A stretch of 64,000 nucleotides of DNA. It comes from Ascochyta rabiei. Its lineage: Eukaryota; Ascomycota; Dothideomycetes; Pleosporales; Didymellaceae. Positions 10,686 to 22,166 of this stretch are shown here, piece by piece. The number at the start of each line of letters is the position of its first letter. Within the stretch, counting starts at the first letter, position 1. The stretch covers positions 682,001 to 746,000 of the forward strand of contig NC_082424.1 of the NCBI RefSeq assembly GCF_004011695.2, read 5' to 3'. Below the pieces are notes generated by a model, which was given only the letters and a program-made list of their open reading frames with translations, did not search any database and was not told the DNA's origin. A program made the position numbers and the translations under genes.

Positions 10686-11827
10686 TTAAGAGAAGGAAAC
10701 CTGGATGGTCTCGCCGGAGGAGGCCATGGAGCAACCACCGCCGGTACCGGCCATGATGGGATCGTAGCCACCGCCACCACCGGAGCTGGAGTCGCAGTTA
10801 AAGAGGTCGTAGTCGCTGCCCTTCTCACAAGAGGAGACTGAGTCGTCCTTGCACTTGAAGACACACTTGCTCATGGTCGACTCGCACTTGGAGCCCTTGG
10901 AGTTGATGGTGCGGCCCTTCATGTTGACGTTGCGAGAGACGTCAAAAGCACCGTACTGACCGAAGGTAACCTCCCACCAGGTCTGGTCGAGGCCGCCAAA
11001 GTTGGCGAGCTTGGTGTCCTTGAAGGCAGGAGCGCAAGCCGAAGGGACGTCGGCGGCGAAAGAGACAACGGTCTTCTGTCCGGCCTTGAGACCGACGGAC
11101 ACCTCAGGCTGGTTGACGTTCAGGGACATGCCCGAGAAGCCATCGGCCTTCCAGCAGAAGATGACGGCATCCTCATCGGCGTCGTTGGTGAACTCGGCCT
11201 TCCAGTCGCCGTCATCACCAACCCAAATGGCACCGTTGTTGCTCTTGTCGTTCTTGCCAGTGGAGACGATGCCGAGAGTCTTGCACAGGTCCTCAACGCC
11301 CTCAAGGAGATCCGAGACAACGTCGCCGATGAGATCGCCAAGGTCGCTCGACGAGGAAGAGGTGGCGGCAGGAGCCGACGAGCTCGCGGCAGCAGCCGAC
11401 GAGGTGACGACGGTGGAAGAGGGGGCAGCGGATGTCTTGGCCTCCTGGACCTCGACGACGGCAGCAGAGCTGGTCGGGGCTGCCTGTGCGGAAGTCGTCT
11501 GCTCGACAACGGAAGAAGCGGCGACAGTAGAAGTGGGCTGGGCCTGCTGAGCGGTAGGAGTAGGGGTGGGAGAAGTGAAGACGGAGCTCCAGTTCACCTT
11601 GTCCCAGTCGACGTCGTTCAGGTCGTAGGCGACGGCCTTCCAGTTGATGTCGTTACCAGGAGAGCGCTTGGCATCACTACAGCTGTCAGTGGAGATATCG
11701 TGCAGGTCATGCGGTCTACTTACGCCTGGCGCCTGGCGTGGAAGCTGGCGTGGCGGTTGTGGTGGTGGGCAGCGGCGGCCTGGCCGACAGCGAGCGTGCT
11801 CAGCACGAGGGCAGTGGAGTAAAGCAT
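10686..11827 (-). CDS. Secreted Asp f 4-like allergen family protein
   Basis: Exons on the minus strand are 11827-11724 and 11676-10686, with a 47-nt intron (GTAAGT...GTAG), giving 364 residues. The N-terminus has a signal peptide (MLYSTALVLSTLAVGQAAA). It is followed by a His/Arg-rich processing-like stretch, a NWKAVAYDLNDVDWDKVNW motif, a Ser/Thr/Ala/Pro-rich linker (about residues 60-170) likely to be O-glycosylated, and a C-terminal globular domain. That domain (WVGDDGDWKAEFTN ... TWWEVTFGQYGAFDVSRNVNM ... six or more cysteines ... a Gly-rich CSMASSGETIQVSFS end) matches the Asp f 4 family of secreted fungal allergens. Biochemical function of the family is unknown; a cell-wall or extracellular role is inferred from the secretion signal and linker. 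The family call rests on recognition of the conserved C-terminal pattern. Confidence 0.8.
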
Positions 11828-14004
11828 CTTGAATGCGGGTTTGCTAGACGGTTGGAGGTTGTGTGCGGCAGAGATCGTAACGTCGTTCAACGGCGGTTAT
11901 GAGTAGTCTGGTTGGTGAATGAGTGACTGGGGGCGAACAGCAATACCGGCGTGAAGGAGTGAACGCGCGAATTGCTATTGTTCAATGAGGGACAACGGGG
12001 TATGATATACTCGTGAAGGTGGAGAAGAGAAGAGGAAGAGCGGCGACACGCAGGAGGCAGTTCAGCCGGAGCCCCTGCTGCTGGCTTGGTGGGCCCAGCA
12101 CCTCATCTCCTGCCCTTCACCCCTACCCAACAAGGAAAGGTGAGCGCGCAAACAATGGTTGTTCAACTCGGACGGCCAATGGGAAGGCGTGCCTGGATAG
12201 TGGAGCCGCGCACACATCGCCCTCATTGGTGTGCCTGACTTAGCAACGGCTTGGCGCCCGGGCGTTTCACTGCTGCATTTGCGCACACAACATGCTGCTT
12301 GTGTTGATCATCCAGGACAGAGGCGCAAAGGTTGTGAGCTGTCGCGTGCTACCTGTCAGCAGACATCAGTGGCTCCTGCACGTCTATCCAAGGCCTTTGC
12401 AAAGTGACGGCCGCGCAATTGCGATCTTCGTCGCGGTGGGGTTGACGCGCTATGATTGGAGACACACAGGTTGCATGCGTGTCCTTCGATCCTGGTCTTG
12501 TCGCCGAGGAGACAAGTGGAGCGGCTGGAGTCATTGACTCTTCCAGAACGTCTTCAAAAGCAGCCGCGTCGACTCTACCCTGCTCCACAGAATTGTGCAC
12601 ATCTTATTCCTCAACAACCAACAAACACGGTTTCAACAAACACGGCTTCCAAAAACTGACCTCTGACCTGCTGCAGGCAATCCACCCGTCGAGCCAGCAT
12701 GAGCCGGTCGCACAAGTTTGAACAGCGCAATCCACGCAATTCTCTCCAAGTAGTGACGCAAGCATCGCGTGTGACGCAGTCCGGCTCTCCATCTCTCCAC
12801 TGCGGTCTCTTCTCCACCTGGATCAGCAGGAAGTGCCGAAGCAACGATAAGTCTTATCACAACGTGCCGTGGGCCGGGTATGCAAGGAAAATCTGCAGTG
12901 TTCAACCTGCCACTCACATGCAGAACCTGACCGTCTATTGCGGGATCGTGGGGATTCGGCCATCATAGTGCAGATGCCAATGCAACGTGGTGGGTTGCCG
13001 TTCGCTGATCCTGTGTCCAGATGCTCGGAGCGCAACGGCAATCGTGAAAATGATGTAGGGACCCTTCAACAAAGATTTCGTTTAGTTTCCGTCCTTTCAC
13101 ATGCTGGTGAGTCAATAAGGCATTGCTGTCGACAATTCCACGAAAGGTTTGTCAAGCCGACGCATGTGCTTACGACGCCTGTCAGCGCGCAGTAGTTCTG
13201 CGAAGCCGTCCCAACAGAGGTTGAAGAGCTGCAAACCGTTCTAGAATGTCACGCACGCGCCATATCGCTAGCACGGTAAAGCAGGACCACGTACGGAGTA
13301 TACAGCCTTGATATTACTGCTACCATGTCTGTTCGCCACGTCGAGTGGAAAACACATCCCACAACTGAACCATTGTACGTGTCTGCAGTGCATCCACATG
13401 CAACACGGCGCGAGCGCCTCAGGCCGCACTGGTGCGGAGTGGTGCGGCGTCTGCGAAACGCGCCTCCGACCTGTCACATGTGCGGGATCGACGCGAACTC
13501 CCCCTCAGGGAACACGGACGTAGGTACCTGTCGATCACACACGAGCTGCGTATAGTCTGGCCATCGCGTTTGCAGGGCTTTTTATTGAGAGCTTCTTATT
13601 CTATCTGAGTGTGCTGTAGTCGCGCATGTAAGACACTTGGCTTCTGGACTGGAGGTTGTGCTACCGTGCTGAGACATGTCTTGTGCAAGTGTGCGCGCAG
13701 GTATTTCGAATGGGTGTGAAAAATCAGACCTCTTGATCTAATGTATCTCTGACTAAAGTCTAGTATACACACATCTCCAACAAACGTCACCACGTATCCA
13801 ATAAACGTCAAATCTCCAACCAGGCTAGGGAAAAAAGTGAATGGAAGTCCGAGTCCAGCGGCAAAACATGTCGTGGGTATCTCAAAACTATGCACAGAAC
13901 GTAAATATCGTCAAGCCTGTCGTCTCCAGGGGCGTAGCAAAAGGTCTGTGTCTAACAGGAAGAAGAGAACGCCGGATGCATATGCACGATAAGGAAATGC
14001 CGAC
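11828..14004. other. Long gene-free interval
   Basis: About 2.2 kb between the divergent start of the Asp f 4-like gene and the end of the Kch1 gene. Short frames exist on both strands but none has a recognisable domain, splice-supported extension or consistent codon use. A short imperfect duplication (caacaaacacgg, near 12624-12650) is the only repeat noticed. Confidence 0.5.
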
Positions 14005-15919
14005 TCAATAGTCGTAGCCCCTTTGGTTCGGGGGGTAGTTGGCGGGCGTGTAACTCCTCTCAGCAGGTGCGTAGCCTCGTTCGCCAACGTTTGAAGGGGT
14101 GTAGCTTCTCTGCGGTGCATTCCAGCCAGGTTGTCGGATCGGCGCTGTAGCACTGCGTTGCTGCGACGCAGGCACTGAGCCGGTCATGGCCCTGTTCGGC
14201 AAAGGCTGAGACGTCTCGCGACGCTGGATTGCAGATGGAAGACCCGCGGGTACGCCTGGGCGAGGCGGAGCAGTACCCGCGCGCGGTGGAGGAGCTGTGC
14301 CAGGCCGAAGCGGCATGTTCGGAGTGTGTGACATAGCGGGCGAGCCGGCGCGAAGTGCACCGGGGAGTTGGGGGCTGTAAGGGCGCGGGTCGTCATCTTG
14401 AGTGATATCGACGGGTGACAGCTCGTACGCAGGACCTGTCGTCGGCCCGCGGTTGTTGTAGGGCGAGAATGCGGCGTATTGCTGTGTTGACTGCGCAGGC
14501 GGTGGCCCGTAGGCGCTGTCAAAGGGTGAGATGGTGTCGTAGTTGGTATCCACTTGCGGAAGAGTGGGTCGTGGAGACGCTCGTCCTTGCGACATGGGCG
14601 TGAAAGCACGAGCAGGTGCAAGAGGCGGGTCCTCGTAGAAATACGCGTTGTGTGGTACAGGCGGCAGCGGCGAAGCCATACCCATGTCGCTTGCTTGGTT
14701 CAGGAGTGGCGCATTGGAGCGGTAGCTGGTCGTGGAGTAGTTTGTGTTGGATCGATCGGGACCAGGTCTTTGGTTCAGTGTCGGCAACGTAGGCTTTCGC
14801 GCAACACCGACCGAGCTGGGCGCGTTGGACGAGTATGCCGGCAGAGTCGAGATGGTGCTGAATGTGTCCGACCGCTGGAGGCCGTCCTCTTCCTTGTCAA
14901 CCAGACTGGGCAGAGTGGGCTGCTTGGAGCTTACGGAGTTCAGAGTACCCTTCTTGATGGCGCGCTGCTCCTCTGCCCTTCGCTTCTGGTCTTCTTTCTC
15001 GATCGCCTTCTTCATCTTCGTGCCAACGATGCGGGCCAGACGGGTTTCCACCTTGCGACGGCAGTAGTTGGTCAGGCTACCGTCAGAACGCGGAATGTAG
15101 TGCCAGAGAAAGAGGATGTAGAGCAGACACGAGATGATGATGCTGAGTGCAGCAATGACCCAGATGACGAGCGAGAACAACATGGTGAAGTAGACGATTG
15201 TCTCCTGCCTGTTGCCCGTCTCGATCATGGCCTTGATGTTTATGAAGAACTGCTCGAAGCCAGAGCGATCTTCAGACGCGTGCGCACCGACCGGGAGAAG
15301 CTGGGCCTGCATAACTGCGTACAGGGTCATGGCGTTGATAGCAATGCGCGGGCCTTGGGCGACAATGATGATGAGAGCGCTCTTGAACTGGAAGTACACA
15401 AAGAGGGCAATGTAGTTGGCGCCCTTTTTACTCTTCGTCAGCTCGGCAAACACCAGGAAACGGCGCCATCCCCGGCCGCTGCTGGTAAGCCGCATGCTCT
15501 GCCAAATGGCGGCCAGCGGCTCGAGGTAGCACTCTGTCACGCTGCCGGAGCGCATGACGCGGAGCGCTCTCACGCCTCGATATGCCAGGAAGACGTAGGA
15601 GATGATGATGGTGATGGCGAAGATCCACTTGGCAACCTCGAAAGGCACCTTGGGCTGTACCTGGCTCGACCACTTGTTGAAGGCGAGGAGGTTCACAGCG
15701 GTAAAAGCATCAGCAGCGTAGACGGCGCAGGAAACCAGGACGAGGATCCAGAGCCACGCGTAAGAGAAGGGTGTCAAGCACGACGTCGACCTGAAGTCTG
15801 AGAGATTCTGCAGCCGTCAGCGCGATCCTCCATCTCACCAGCAGACCTACAATGTAATCCCACTTCTGGTCGGCGGCCACATTGACCAGGCCCTTCTCGC
15901 GGTCTCCACAGCAGCCCAT
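14005..15919 (-). CDS. kch1: Kch1/Prm6-type low-affinity potassium transporter
   Basis: Fungal plasma-membrane protein of the KCH family, which in yeast mediates low-affinity K+ influx that activates the Cch1-Mid1 calcium channel. Exons on the minus strand are 15919-15851 and 15807-14005. The 43-nt intron has a GTAGGT donor, a GCTGAC branch site and a GCTGCAG acceptor. The first exon encodes the diagnostic MGCCGDREKG start and WDYI, joined to NLSDFRSTSCLTPFSYAWLW. The product has 623 residues. At least three hydrophobic segments (about 42-65, 80-110, 215-245) sit in the N-terminal half, with the YFQFKSALIIIVAQGPR block. The C-terminal half (from about residue 290) is a Ser/Pro/Tyr-rich cytosolic tail ending in RSYTPANYPPNQRGYDY, probably disordered and phosphorylated. 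Confidence 0.93.
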
Positions 15920-16756
15920 GGTAGGCGGTGTTAGCTGGTATGCAGTCCAGCCGGTGTAAAGAGTGACGGCTACAGTGGCATTGGCAGGGGTTGAAGGAGT
16001 GTAGTTGAATCGTGGTGACAGACCGGCTGTAGACCACTGGCGAGTGATTGAATGAGTGACAAGGTTGCCGCTTTTGACAGCTGGGCAGTGTATGCTTGTT
16101 ATTGTAGTCCCGCGGTGAGCAATTGGGAAAGAGCGGCAGGCGCGACGGAGCTCGCACAACGAACGGTTCGCGGATTCGCGACAGCCAGCGTCTACGTTTG
16201 AGGCCAGCGACACAAGGCGCACGAGTGGTGAAGAGGAACAGCACCGCGCTCCCACTTCCCCAGGGCTTCGCGCTGAGCCGGTCGCGCTTACGCAGGTGCA
16301 GAAGGAGATAACCCCACCCCCAGCACCATTGGCCGATCGTGCATAGCTCAGGTTTGGCCCCTTGCTTCACCAGACTCAATCAAGCAGCACGCTAGCCTCT
16401 TGCACGACGCCGGTCGCTCGACATCCTCGAAACGCTCTGGGATTGCAAAACAACACTCTGTCGTGGCGGACCTCCAGGACCGCCCGGCCCGGATTTGATT
16501 GCACTTGCACTGGTGGCCCAAGGTAATTGAATTGGACGACTGCGGTCATTTCCCCGGAGATGCTTGCGTTGTCGTTAAAATGCCCCAGCCACTTCGGCAA
16601 CACTCACTGCCTCAGATTGGTGGTTTCAAAATAAATGCCTTCATGCAACAGGCCGGCCTCGTATGTGAAGCCAGCTTCTTGATGTTCATCGACCTCTTGT
16701 GGCAGGCGTTTAGAACTACTCGGACATTTGATTGCTGTCGGAAAATATTACTGATA
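15920..16756. other. Spacer between Kch1 and a reductase gene
   Basis: Promoter side of kch1 and 3' side of the next minus-strand gene. Several overlapping frames occur (for example 16499-17089 on the plus strand), but they show no domain and run antisense into the reductase gene. No supported gene. Confidence 0.5.
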
Positions 16757-17785
16757 TCACGATGCAACACCCTTCTTGGAGTCCTGCTTCACATGTACGA
16801 CAAGCTTGCCCTTTGTCCGTCCGGTCTTGAGCTTCTCGAACGCTCTTGGTACATCCTCCCACTCGAACACCTCGTCCAGCACAGCTCTGACCTTTCCGTC
16901 CTTCATCCACACACCCAGCTGTCTCAGATCGTCGGTCGACGCCTTGGTCATCAGCAACTGGTACGACCTCTGCCCGCCGCCCAAGAATCCGGGTACGAGG
17001 AAGTTGCTGGTGATCTGGGCGAACGTCCCGAGGTTGGGAGTCGCACCGACTTGGACGAATTTGCCGTTGGGAAGAAGGTAGGAGGCTGACCGCTTGTACA
17101 GGTCGGCAGGCGTGCCAACATTGTCCACGGCAAGCTGGAAGACCGGCCCTTTAGCGGCAAGAGCGCCCACGATGTCGGTGGTCTTGTAGTCGAGGACTTC
17201 GTCGGCGCCGAGGCTCTCGCAAAGCTTGACGTTGCCCGTAGAGCAGGTTGTCGTCACGTGGCATCCCAGGGCCTTTGCGATCTGGATGCCATAGACGCCA
17301 GTGCCACCTGAGCCGCCGTTGATGAAGACCTTGTCGCCGGCCTTGACGTGTGGTTTGATAGCCTGCATCTCTGTCAGGCCCACGATTGGCACAGCCGCAG
17401 CATCGTCGGTCTGCACGCCGCTTGGCAGGCTCGTCAGACTGTCCTGCGAAACGGAGATGTACTGTGCGAGCGACCCGTTCGATATGGCGCCAACCTTTGC
17501 ACCAAACACCCACTCTCCGATCTGGAACGAGTCGACCTTGATCCCCGTTTTGGCGACTTTGCCGCAAAAATCCGCACCAGGAATGCGCTGCGAGCCGAGG
17601 AGCATCATGGGGATGCCGGCCTCGACAGCCTTGTAGTCGACCGGGTTGAGAGCCATTGCGTGCACTTCGACGAGGATCTCATCGTCGCCGATTGTGGGCT
17701 GCGTGGCTGTGTCGTTGATTCTGAGGTTTTTCTCCAGACCGCCCGCGACGCCGTCGTACTGCCATGCTTTCATTGTTGGTGCCAT
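16757..17785 (-). CDS. Medium-chain (zinc-type) NAD(P)-dependent oxidoreductase, quinone/enone reductase-like
   Basis: A 342-residue single-exon gene. The start MAPTMKAWQYDG is chosen over an upstream in-frame ATG (17926) because homologues begin just before the KAWQY strand. It has the two-domain medium-chain reductase layout: an N-terminal GroES-like domain (LVEVHAMALNPVDYK, GADFCGKV) and a Rossmann domain with VFINGGSGGTGVYGIQIAKALG for NADPH binding. The structural and catalytic zinc cysteines of true alcohol dehydrogenases are lacking, pointing to the quinone oxidoreductase/enone reductase branch. It lies head-to-tail with a second reductase of the same superfamily upstream, with 173 bp between coding regions. 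The substrate is unknown. Confidence 0.88.
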   Translation of the reverse strand: MAPTMKAWQYDGVAGGLEKNLRINDTATQPTIGDDEILVEVHAMALNPVDYKAVEAGIPMMLLGSQRIPGADFCGKVAKTGIKVDSFQIGEWVFGAKVGAISNGSLAQYISVSQDSLTSLPSGVQTDDAAAVPIVGLTEMQAIKPHVKAGDKVFINGGSGGTGVYGIQIAKALGCHVTTTCSTGNVKLCESLGADEVLDYKTTDIVGALAAKGPVFQLAVDNVGTPADLYKRSASYLLPNGKFVQVGATPNLGTFAQITSNFLVPGFLGGGQRSYQLLMTKASTDDLRQLGVWMKDGKVRAVLDEVFEWEDVPRAFEKLKTGRTKGKLVVHVKQDSKKGVAS

Positions 17786-17958
17786 TGCGCTGTGAGTGAC
17801 GGGCGTGCGTTCTGATCTGTCTCCAAGCACGTAGGTTTGCGTCATCCATCTAGCTGCATCCGGGCAAGCGTCTCCCCGAACGTTGAACAAGCGGCTTGCA
17901 AGAGGGTGGCTCAATTGGGATTTCATTTATTGCTACAGCAGGCTGTGCTTTTGACACG

Positions 17959-19029
17959 CTAAACCCTGTACACCAGCTTCTTGCCAGACACCTTGCCGTC
18001 CTTCAGGTCGTTCAAGCCCTGCGGCACGCCCTCCAACCCATCCCGTACGAGCGTGGGGTGTGCCTTGACTTTGCCGCTGTTGAACAGCGCCTCGGCCGCC
18101 TTCCAGAACTTGACGCCAAACTCGTAGTCCTGGGGGTTGGCAGGAACCTGCTCGTTGAACGCCTCGCCAAGCGCCGTGTACGCAAACGTCCAGCCGTGCC
18201 TGACGTCGCTGCGCGGGAAGTCCTTCAACGGCCCGGGGAGGAGTCCAGAGTAATGGCCGCCTTGCGATCCAATTGCCGCCGCACAAATCTTCTCTGAACC
18301 GTGCTCGGCGATGCAGTCGAATGCGAGCTTCAGCTTGTCGTCGCTGGCTTTGCGGATCTTCTCACCGCAGTCGGCATCGTTGTAGTCGAAAACGTGGTCA
18401 GCGCCCAGCTTCTTGACGAGGCCGAAGTTGTGCGGCGATGCTGTTGCGTATACCTCCGCGCCCGAGAGCTTTGCAAACTGGACAGCGAGCGTGCCCGTGG
18501 CAGTGGAAGCGCCGTAGATGAGCACAGGCGTGGGCTCCGAGACCGTGGCGGGAGGGAGCGGCAGGCCGAGCGTTTGGTACAGACCTTGCCCGACGGTGGA
18601 GATGCCCACGCCGAGGGTTGCAGCGTCTTCCCAGGCGATGTTTTCAGAGATCCTGGCGTGGATGCCGGCTTTGGCTTTGATGTGCTCGGCAAAGGCGCCG
18701 TTGGTGTGGTCGGCCGGGTCGCCTGGGACGTTAGACATGCTGCATCACGCGTAGAGCTACTCACCTCCACGGGCAAAGCCGGCTACTCTGTCGCCCACCT
18801 TGAGGTCCTCCACGCCATTGCCAACCTCCTCGACGACGCCAGCATAGTCACATCCGACAATGGCTCCCTTGGACGGGTTGCCGTCGAGGCTCTTCCAGTC
18901 GGTGGGGTTGAGAGCTACGGCCTTGGTCTTGACGACGACAAAGTTGTCTTGAACCTTGGGGACGGGCACATCGCTGCGAAGCTCAGAGACGCCCTTCTCG
19001 GCGTGAACAACGGCTTTCTGGGTAGACAT
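17959..19029 (-). CDS. ToxD-like medium-chain oxidoreductase
   Basis: Exons on the minus strand are 19029-18765 and 18722-17959, with a 42-nt intron (GTGAGT...TCCCAG), giving 342 residues. The first exon carries the GroES-like fold start (KTKAVALNPTDWKSLDG, GCDYAGVVEEVG, VGDRVAGFARGG). The second has LIYGASTATGTLAVQFAKLSG (nucleotide-binding loop with GASTATG) and the HTNGAFAEHIKAK block characteristic of fungal ToxD/trans-acting enoyl reductase-like proteins. Such proteins can act with polyketide synthases, but no synthase is in this window, so a biosynthetic role is not supported. The promoter is shared with MED7 on the other strand. Confidence 0.88.
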
Positions 19030-19054
19030 GATGGCAGTATGATTGGTAGTAAAT

Positions 19055-19114
19055 TGCTTGGAGTGACGTTTTATAGCTATGATGTGCTTGGAGTGACGTT
19101 TTCTAGCCATCATG
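19055..19114 (+). repeat. Tandem duplication of a 30-bp promoter segment
   Basis: Two adjacent 30-bp units (19055-19084 and 19085-19114) both begin tgcttggagtgacgtttt and differ at about three positions in the second half. Each contains TGACGT, the core of cAMP/stress-response (bZIP) sites. The pair lies just upstream of the ToxD-like gene start at 19029, within the divergent promoter shared with MED7. Confidence 0.85.
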
Positions 19115-19338
19115 TACTTAGTTCCACCGACGACATCATCCCATTTGTCATCGAGGCACTGTGCAATTCTCGCCGATTACTCGGGTACCCATCTCTGTCC
19201 ACTACCTACGCAACGTGAAGGCTGCACAAGGCGGAGAAGGACCGTGCAGCGACGGCGCCAAGTCAGGGTCCAGCTTCACGTGGGGCCGTGAATACGGCGA
19301 ACACTGCTCAACCAGAACTGAGTAGTGCACCGCCCGCC

Positions 19339-20118
19339 ATGGCTGAAGAAGGACCGCCGCTCAACTACTTCCCCGACCCCCCGCCCTTCTACAAGCACTT
19401 CACTGCTGAGAACCTCGAGCGCCTGGCAGATATCGAGAAGGAAGCCAACGACACCAGCCCATCTACACGGCATCTCGCGCTCCCAGACGAACTCCGCTAC
19501 CTGATCCCACCCCCGCCTCCGAGCGCCCATGAATCGTTCCACGTCTTCGGCGAGCTTGCCAAAAGCTCGGGCACCAACAACTTCGCGCAGACAATGGACT
19601 TTGTATCCAAGACTCTCGGCGAGCAGTTTGTCTTGAGTGATTGGACATATACGCAGCTCTACCCCTCCACCGCCGACCCGTCCAACTCGACCGAAGCGAA
19701 CATCGACCGTCAGCAGTACCTCAACCGCTTCAACCGCTCCATCATCATCGAATACATATCCCTCCTGGGCATCGTCGCGCTGAACCCTACCAGCGAGCAC
19801 AAGGACAAGAAGCTCAAGCACATCCTGACGCTGGTGTGCAACATGCATGCCCTGATCAACGAGTACAGGCCGCACCAGGCGCGCGAGACGCTGATCAGGA
19901 TCATGGAGGAGCAGGTCAGACGCAAGAAGGCCGAGGTGCAGGGCGTCAAGGACATGCGGGGGAAGGTGGAGAGCGTGCTGGACGGATTCGGGACCGCTGT
20001 GAAGGGCGAGACGGGGACAGATACGGAGGACAGCGAGGAGAGGGTGTGGGGCGAGGCGGACAAGAGGAGGGACGCGCAGAGGGGAACGTGGGATGCTCTG
20101 GAGGAGCTTGTGCAGTGA
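19339..20118 (+). CDS. med7: Mediator complex subunit 7
   Basis: Component of the middle module of the RNA polymerase II Mediator complex, forming a hinge with Med21. It is single-exon with 259 residues when started at MAEEGPPLNYFPDPPPFYKHF. An upstream in-frame ATG at 19288 would add 17 residues of low-complexity sequence, and the shorter form agrees with the usual N-terminus. Recognisable blocks are FPDPPPFYKHFT, the proline-rich LRYLIPPPPP, and the helical core LNRFNRSIIIEYISLLGIV...KLKHILTLVCNMHALINEYRPHQARETLI. The C-terminus is charged and coiled. The antisense frame over the same DNA is a shadow. Confidence 0.95.
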   Translation: MAEEGPPLNYFPDPPPFYKHFTAENLERLADIEKEANDTSPSTRHLALPDELRYLIPPPPPSAHESFHVFGELAKSSGTNNFAQTMDFVSKTLGEQFVLSDWTYTQLYPSTADPSNSTEANIDRQQYLNRFNRSIIIEYISLLGIVALNPTSEHKDKKLKHILTLVCNMHALINEYRPHQARETLIRIMEEQVRRKKAEVQGVKDMRGKVESVLDGFGTAVKGETGTDTEDSEERVWGEADKRRDAQRGTWDALEELVQ

Positions 20119-20264
20119 GATCGTGTCAACACCACGTATCTCAGCACGGCAGCTTGGCATGTGTGACGTCACCAAGGAATATCCCGTGGTACAGCACGTG
20201 AGTTCAGCGCGTGTGCGACCGAGGCACTGTCAGCTCGCGGTCGTTGTTCCTGCAATCCATAACC

Positions 20265-21735
20265 ATGCCCAAGAAACCGTCAAAACGCCTTCTCGTCTTC
20301 TGCGATGGCACCTGGGTAGGGAATCCGACTACACCGTGACGCAGTACTGACGGAACAGGTCGGCCGCGAGACGAACGTTGCCGGCGCCCCTCGCAGCAAC
20401 ATTCGAATGCTGGCAGACATGGTCGGCGACGTCGCGTTTGGTGCTGACGAACCTGCCGTCGTGCACAAGATCGACCCCTATTCTCCAAACGTTGTCGCGG
20501 GCTACCAGGAAGGAATTGGCCTCGGTGCGACGTTCCTCGAATACATGTGGAACGGTGCAACTGCCTCTGCTATTGGCGACGAATGCATCGCCGTCTACCG
20601 CTTCATCGTCGAACACTACACCGACGACCATGAGATCTGGCTGTTTGGTTTCAGCCGGGGCGCCTTCACCGTACGCTGCGTCGCGGGCATGATCAACAAC
20701 TGCGGCATCATCCGCCGTCAGAAAGGCACCCTCACCTCCGAGCAGGTCGATCGCCTGTGCTACGGGGTCTTCCGCACCTACCGCTCCAGCCTGCCCATTG
20801 ACGCCCCGCAAAGCGAGCATAGCAGAAGGCGTCGAGCCAACGCGGACAGAGTCTGGCAAGTCAAGCAACCCATCCGCTGCATGAGCGTCATCGACACTGT
20901 CGGCGCTCTTGGCATCCCGCGCCTCAATGCTGGTGTCGGGTTTGACTGGGCCCCGTTCGAGTTCTTCGACCAGCACGTCTCGACCGTCGTGCAGCACGTC
21001 CGCCATGCTCCTGCCCTGCACGACCGACTGTGGGCCTTTCAGCCGTGCCTCGCGTTCCCGAGCGAAAAGTCTCCCACCATCGTCGAGCAGGTCTGGTTTC
21101 CGGGCGTGCATTACGATCTCGGACGCCAGACTTTCCGCTTTGTGAGGCAGCACCCGGTCAACTACGTCGAAGCAGCGCTGGGGTGGCTGCCAGATCTCCT
21201 CAGCCGGACAGTCCTGCCGAACGAGGTGCTTGCAGACAACGTGCTGAAGTGGATCCTGGAAGGCGTTCGAGATGCGAACGACGATACTCTGATCATCCCA
21301 GACCTGGACGACGAGATTGCCCGAGTCAGCGCGCGGATCGCGAAGCCGGCGAAGAACAGCACGGGCAGCGGCGATGTGTATGGCGATGTCTTGGAGTATG
21401 CGCCTGCGGGTCGAATCCTCGGTTTCGTGCACAAGCTTTCCTCCACCGCCACTTCGCTGCTCAACAGGATCTTTCCAAAGCTCGGCGACAACATCCAGGA
21501 CCTTCTTGGGATCCGCACAATCCTTGGCATCCTGACAGCCACGGTAGACCGCAGAATCCCCGGCACTGCCGCAGACGTCGACAGATACAGGGATGAGGTC
21601 ATAGGCGAGACGGGTGCAGTGTTTAGCGTCAAGGACAACGCGCAGATGGACGAGCTGAATGAACAGAGAAAAGTGCGGTATCCGAGTCGCACGTTTGAGA
21701 CACACCAGCTGTGGAAGGAGGTTTTTGATGATTGA
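20265..21735 (+). CDS. DUF2235 alpha/beta-hydrolase
   Basis: Exons 20265-20315 and 20359-21735, with a 43-nt intron (GTAGGG...AACAG), giving 475 residues. The split signature is restored by splicing: LVFCDGTW at the end of exon 1 continues as VGRETN. The nucleophile elbow GFSRGAFTVR (GxSxG type) is characteristic of DUF2235/Tle1-type lipolytic hydrolases, followed by SVIDTVGALG and a VWFPGVHYDLG block that supplies the catalytic His region. In bacteria the relatives include phospholipase effectors; fungal members are intracellular proteins of unknown substrate. No signal peptide is visible. Confidence 0.9.
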
Positions 21736-22166
21736 GGAGGCTGGAGTCGAGCTTGCACAGGAGGTCGCTCATGGCTTGACCGTACGTTTTTGATGACGCG
21801 GGACATTTGCTAGATACCATGTCATTACAACACTACCTGTGTCCTGATCCACACCAGTATTCTGCAACCAAGCACTGCGCGGACTTACGCTCTTGAACTG
21901 GCAATGCAGGGGGCGTCTCAAACCATGTCATTTTACGGTGTCGAAATCGAACCTCTACGCGTCTAGATTCTACCACCTTGTCTGTAAGACTCAAGCTTTG
22001 GTGATCCGACTAACAAAGCCCAGCATAAAAGCACCACCATGCATTTGGCCAAAATTTCGGGAGACTATCACACACAAAGACGCAACATGTCGTTGGAGAT
22101 GCTCAAGTTCGGGAATGTTGGGCAAAAAATCCTTCGCTGCACACTCTTGGTCGGCAAAAAGAAGGC
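21736..22166. other. Spacer before tRNA-Glu
   Basis: No gene or repeat seen. It contains the 3' flank of the DUF2235 gene and downstream sequence of the tRNA gene on the opposite strand. Confidence 0.5.

Noticed and set aside
14554..15801. 415-codon frame antisense to kch1
   Set aside because: Shadow; the opposite strand encodes a complete membrane protein with a conserved spliced first exon.
16757..19029. Polyketide biosynthetic cluster suggested by a ToxD-like gene
   Set aside because: No synthase, tailoring P450, methyltransferase or cluster regulator nearby; neighbours are housekeeping genes such as MED7.
19276..20175. 299-codon frame antisense to MED7
   Set aside because: Shadow of the MED7 gene; low-complexity Leu/Val/His content and no domain.
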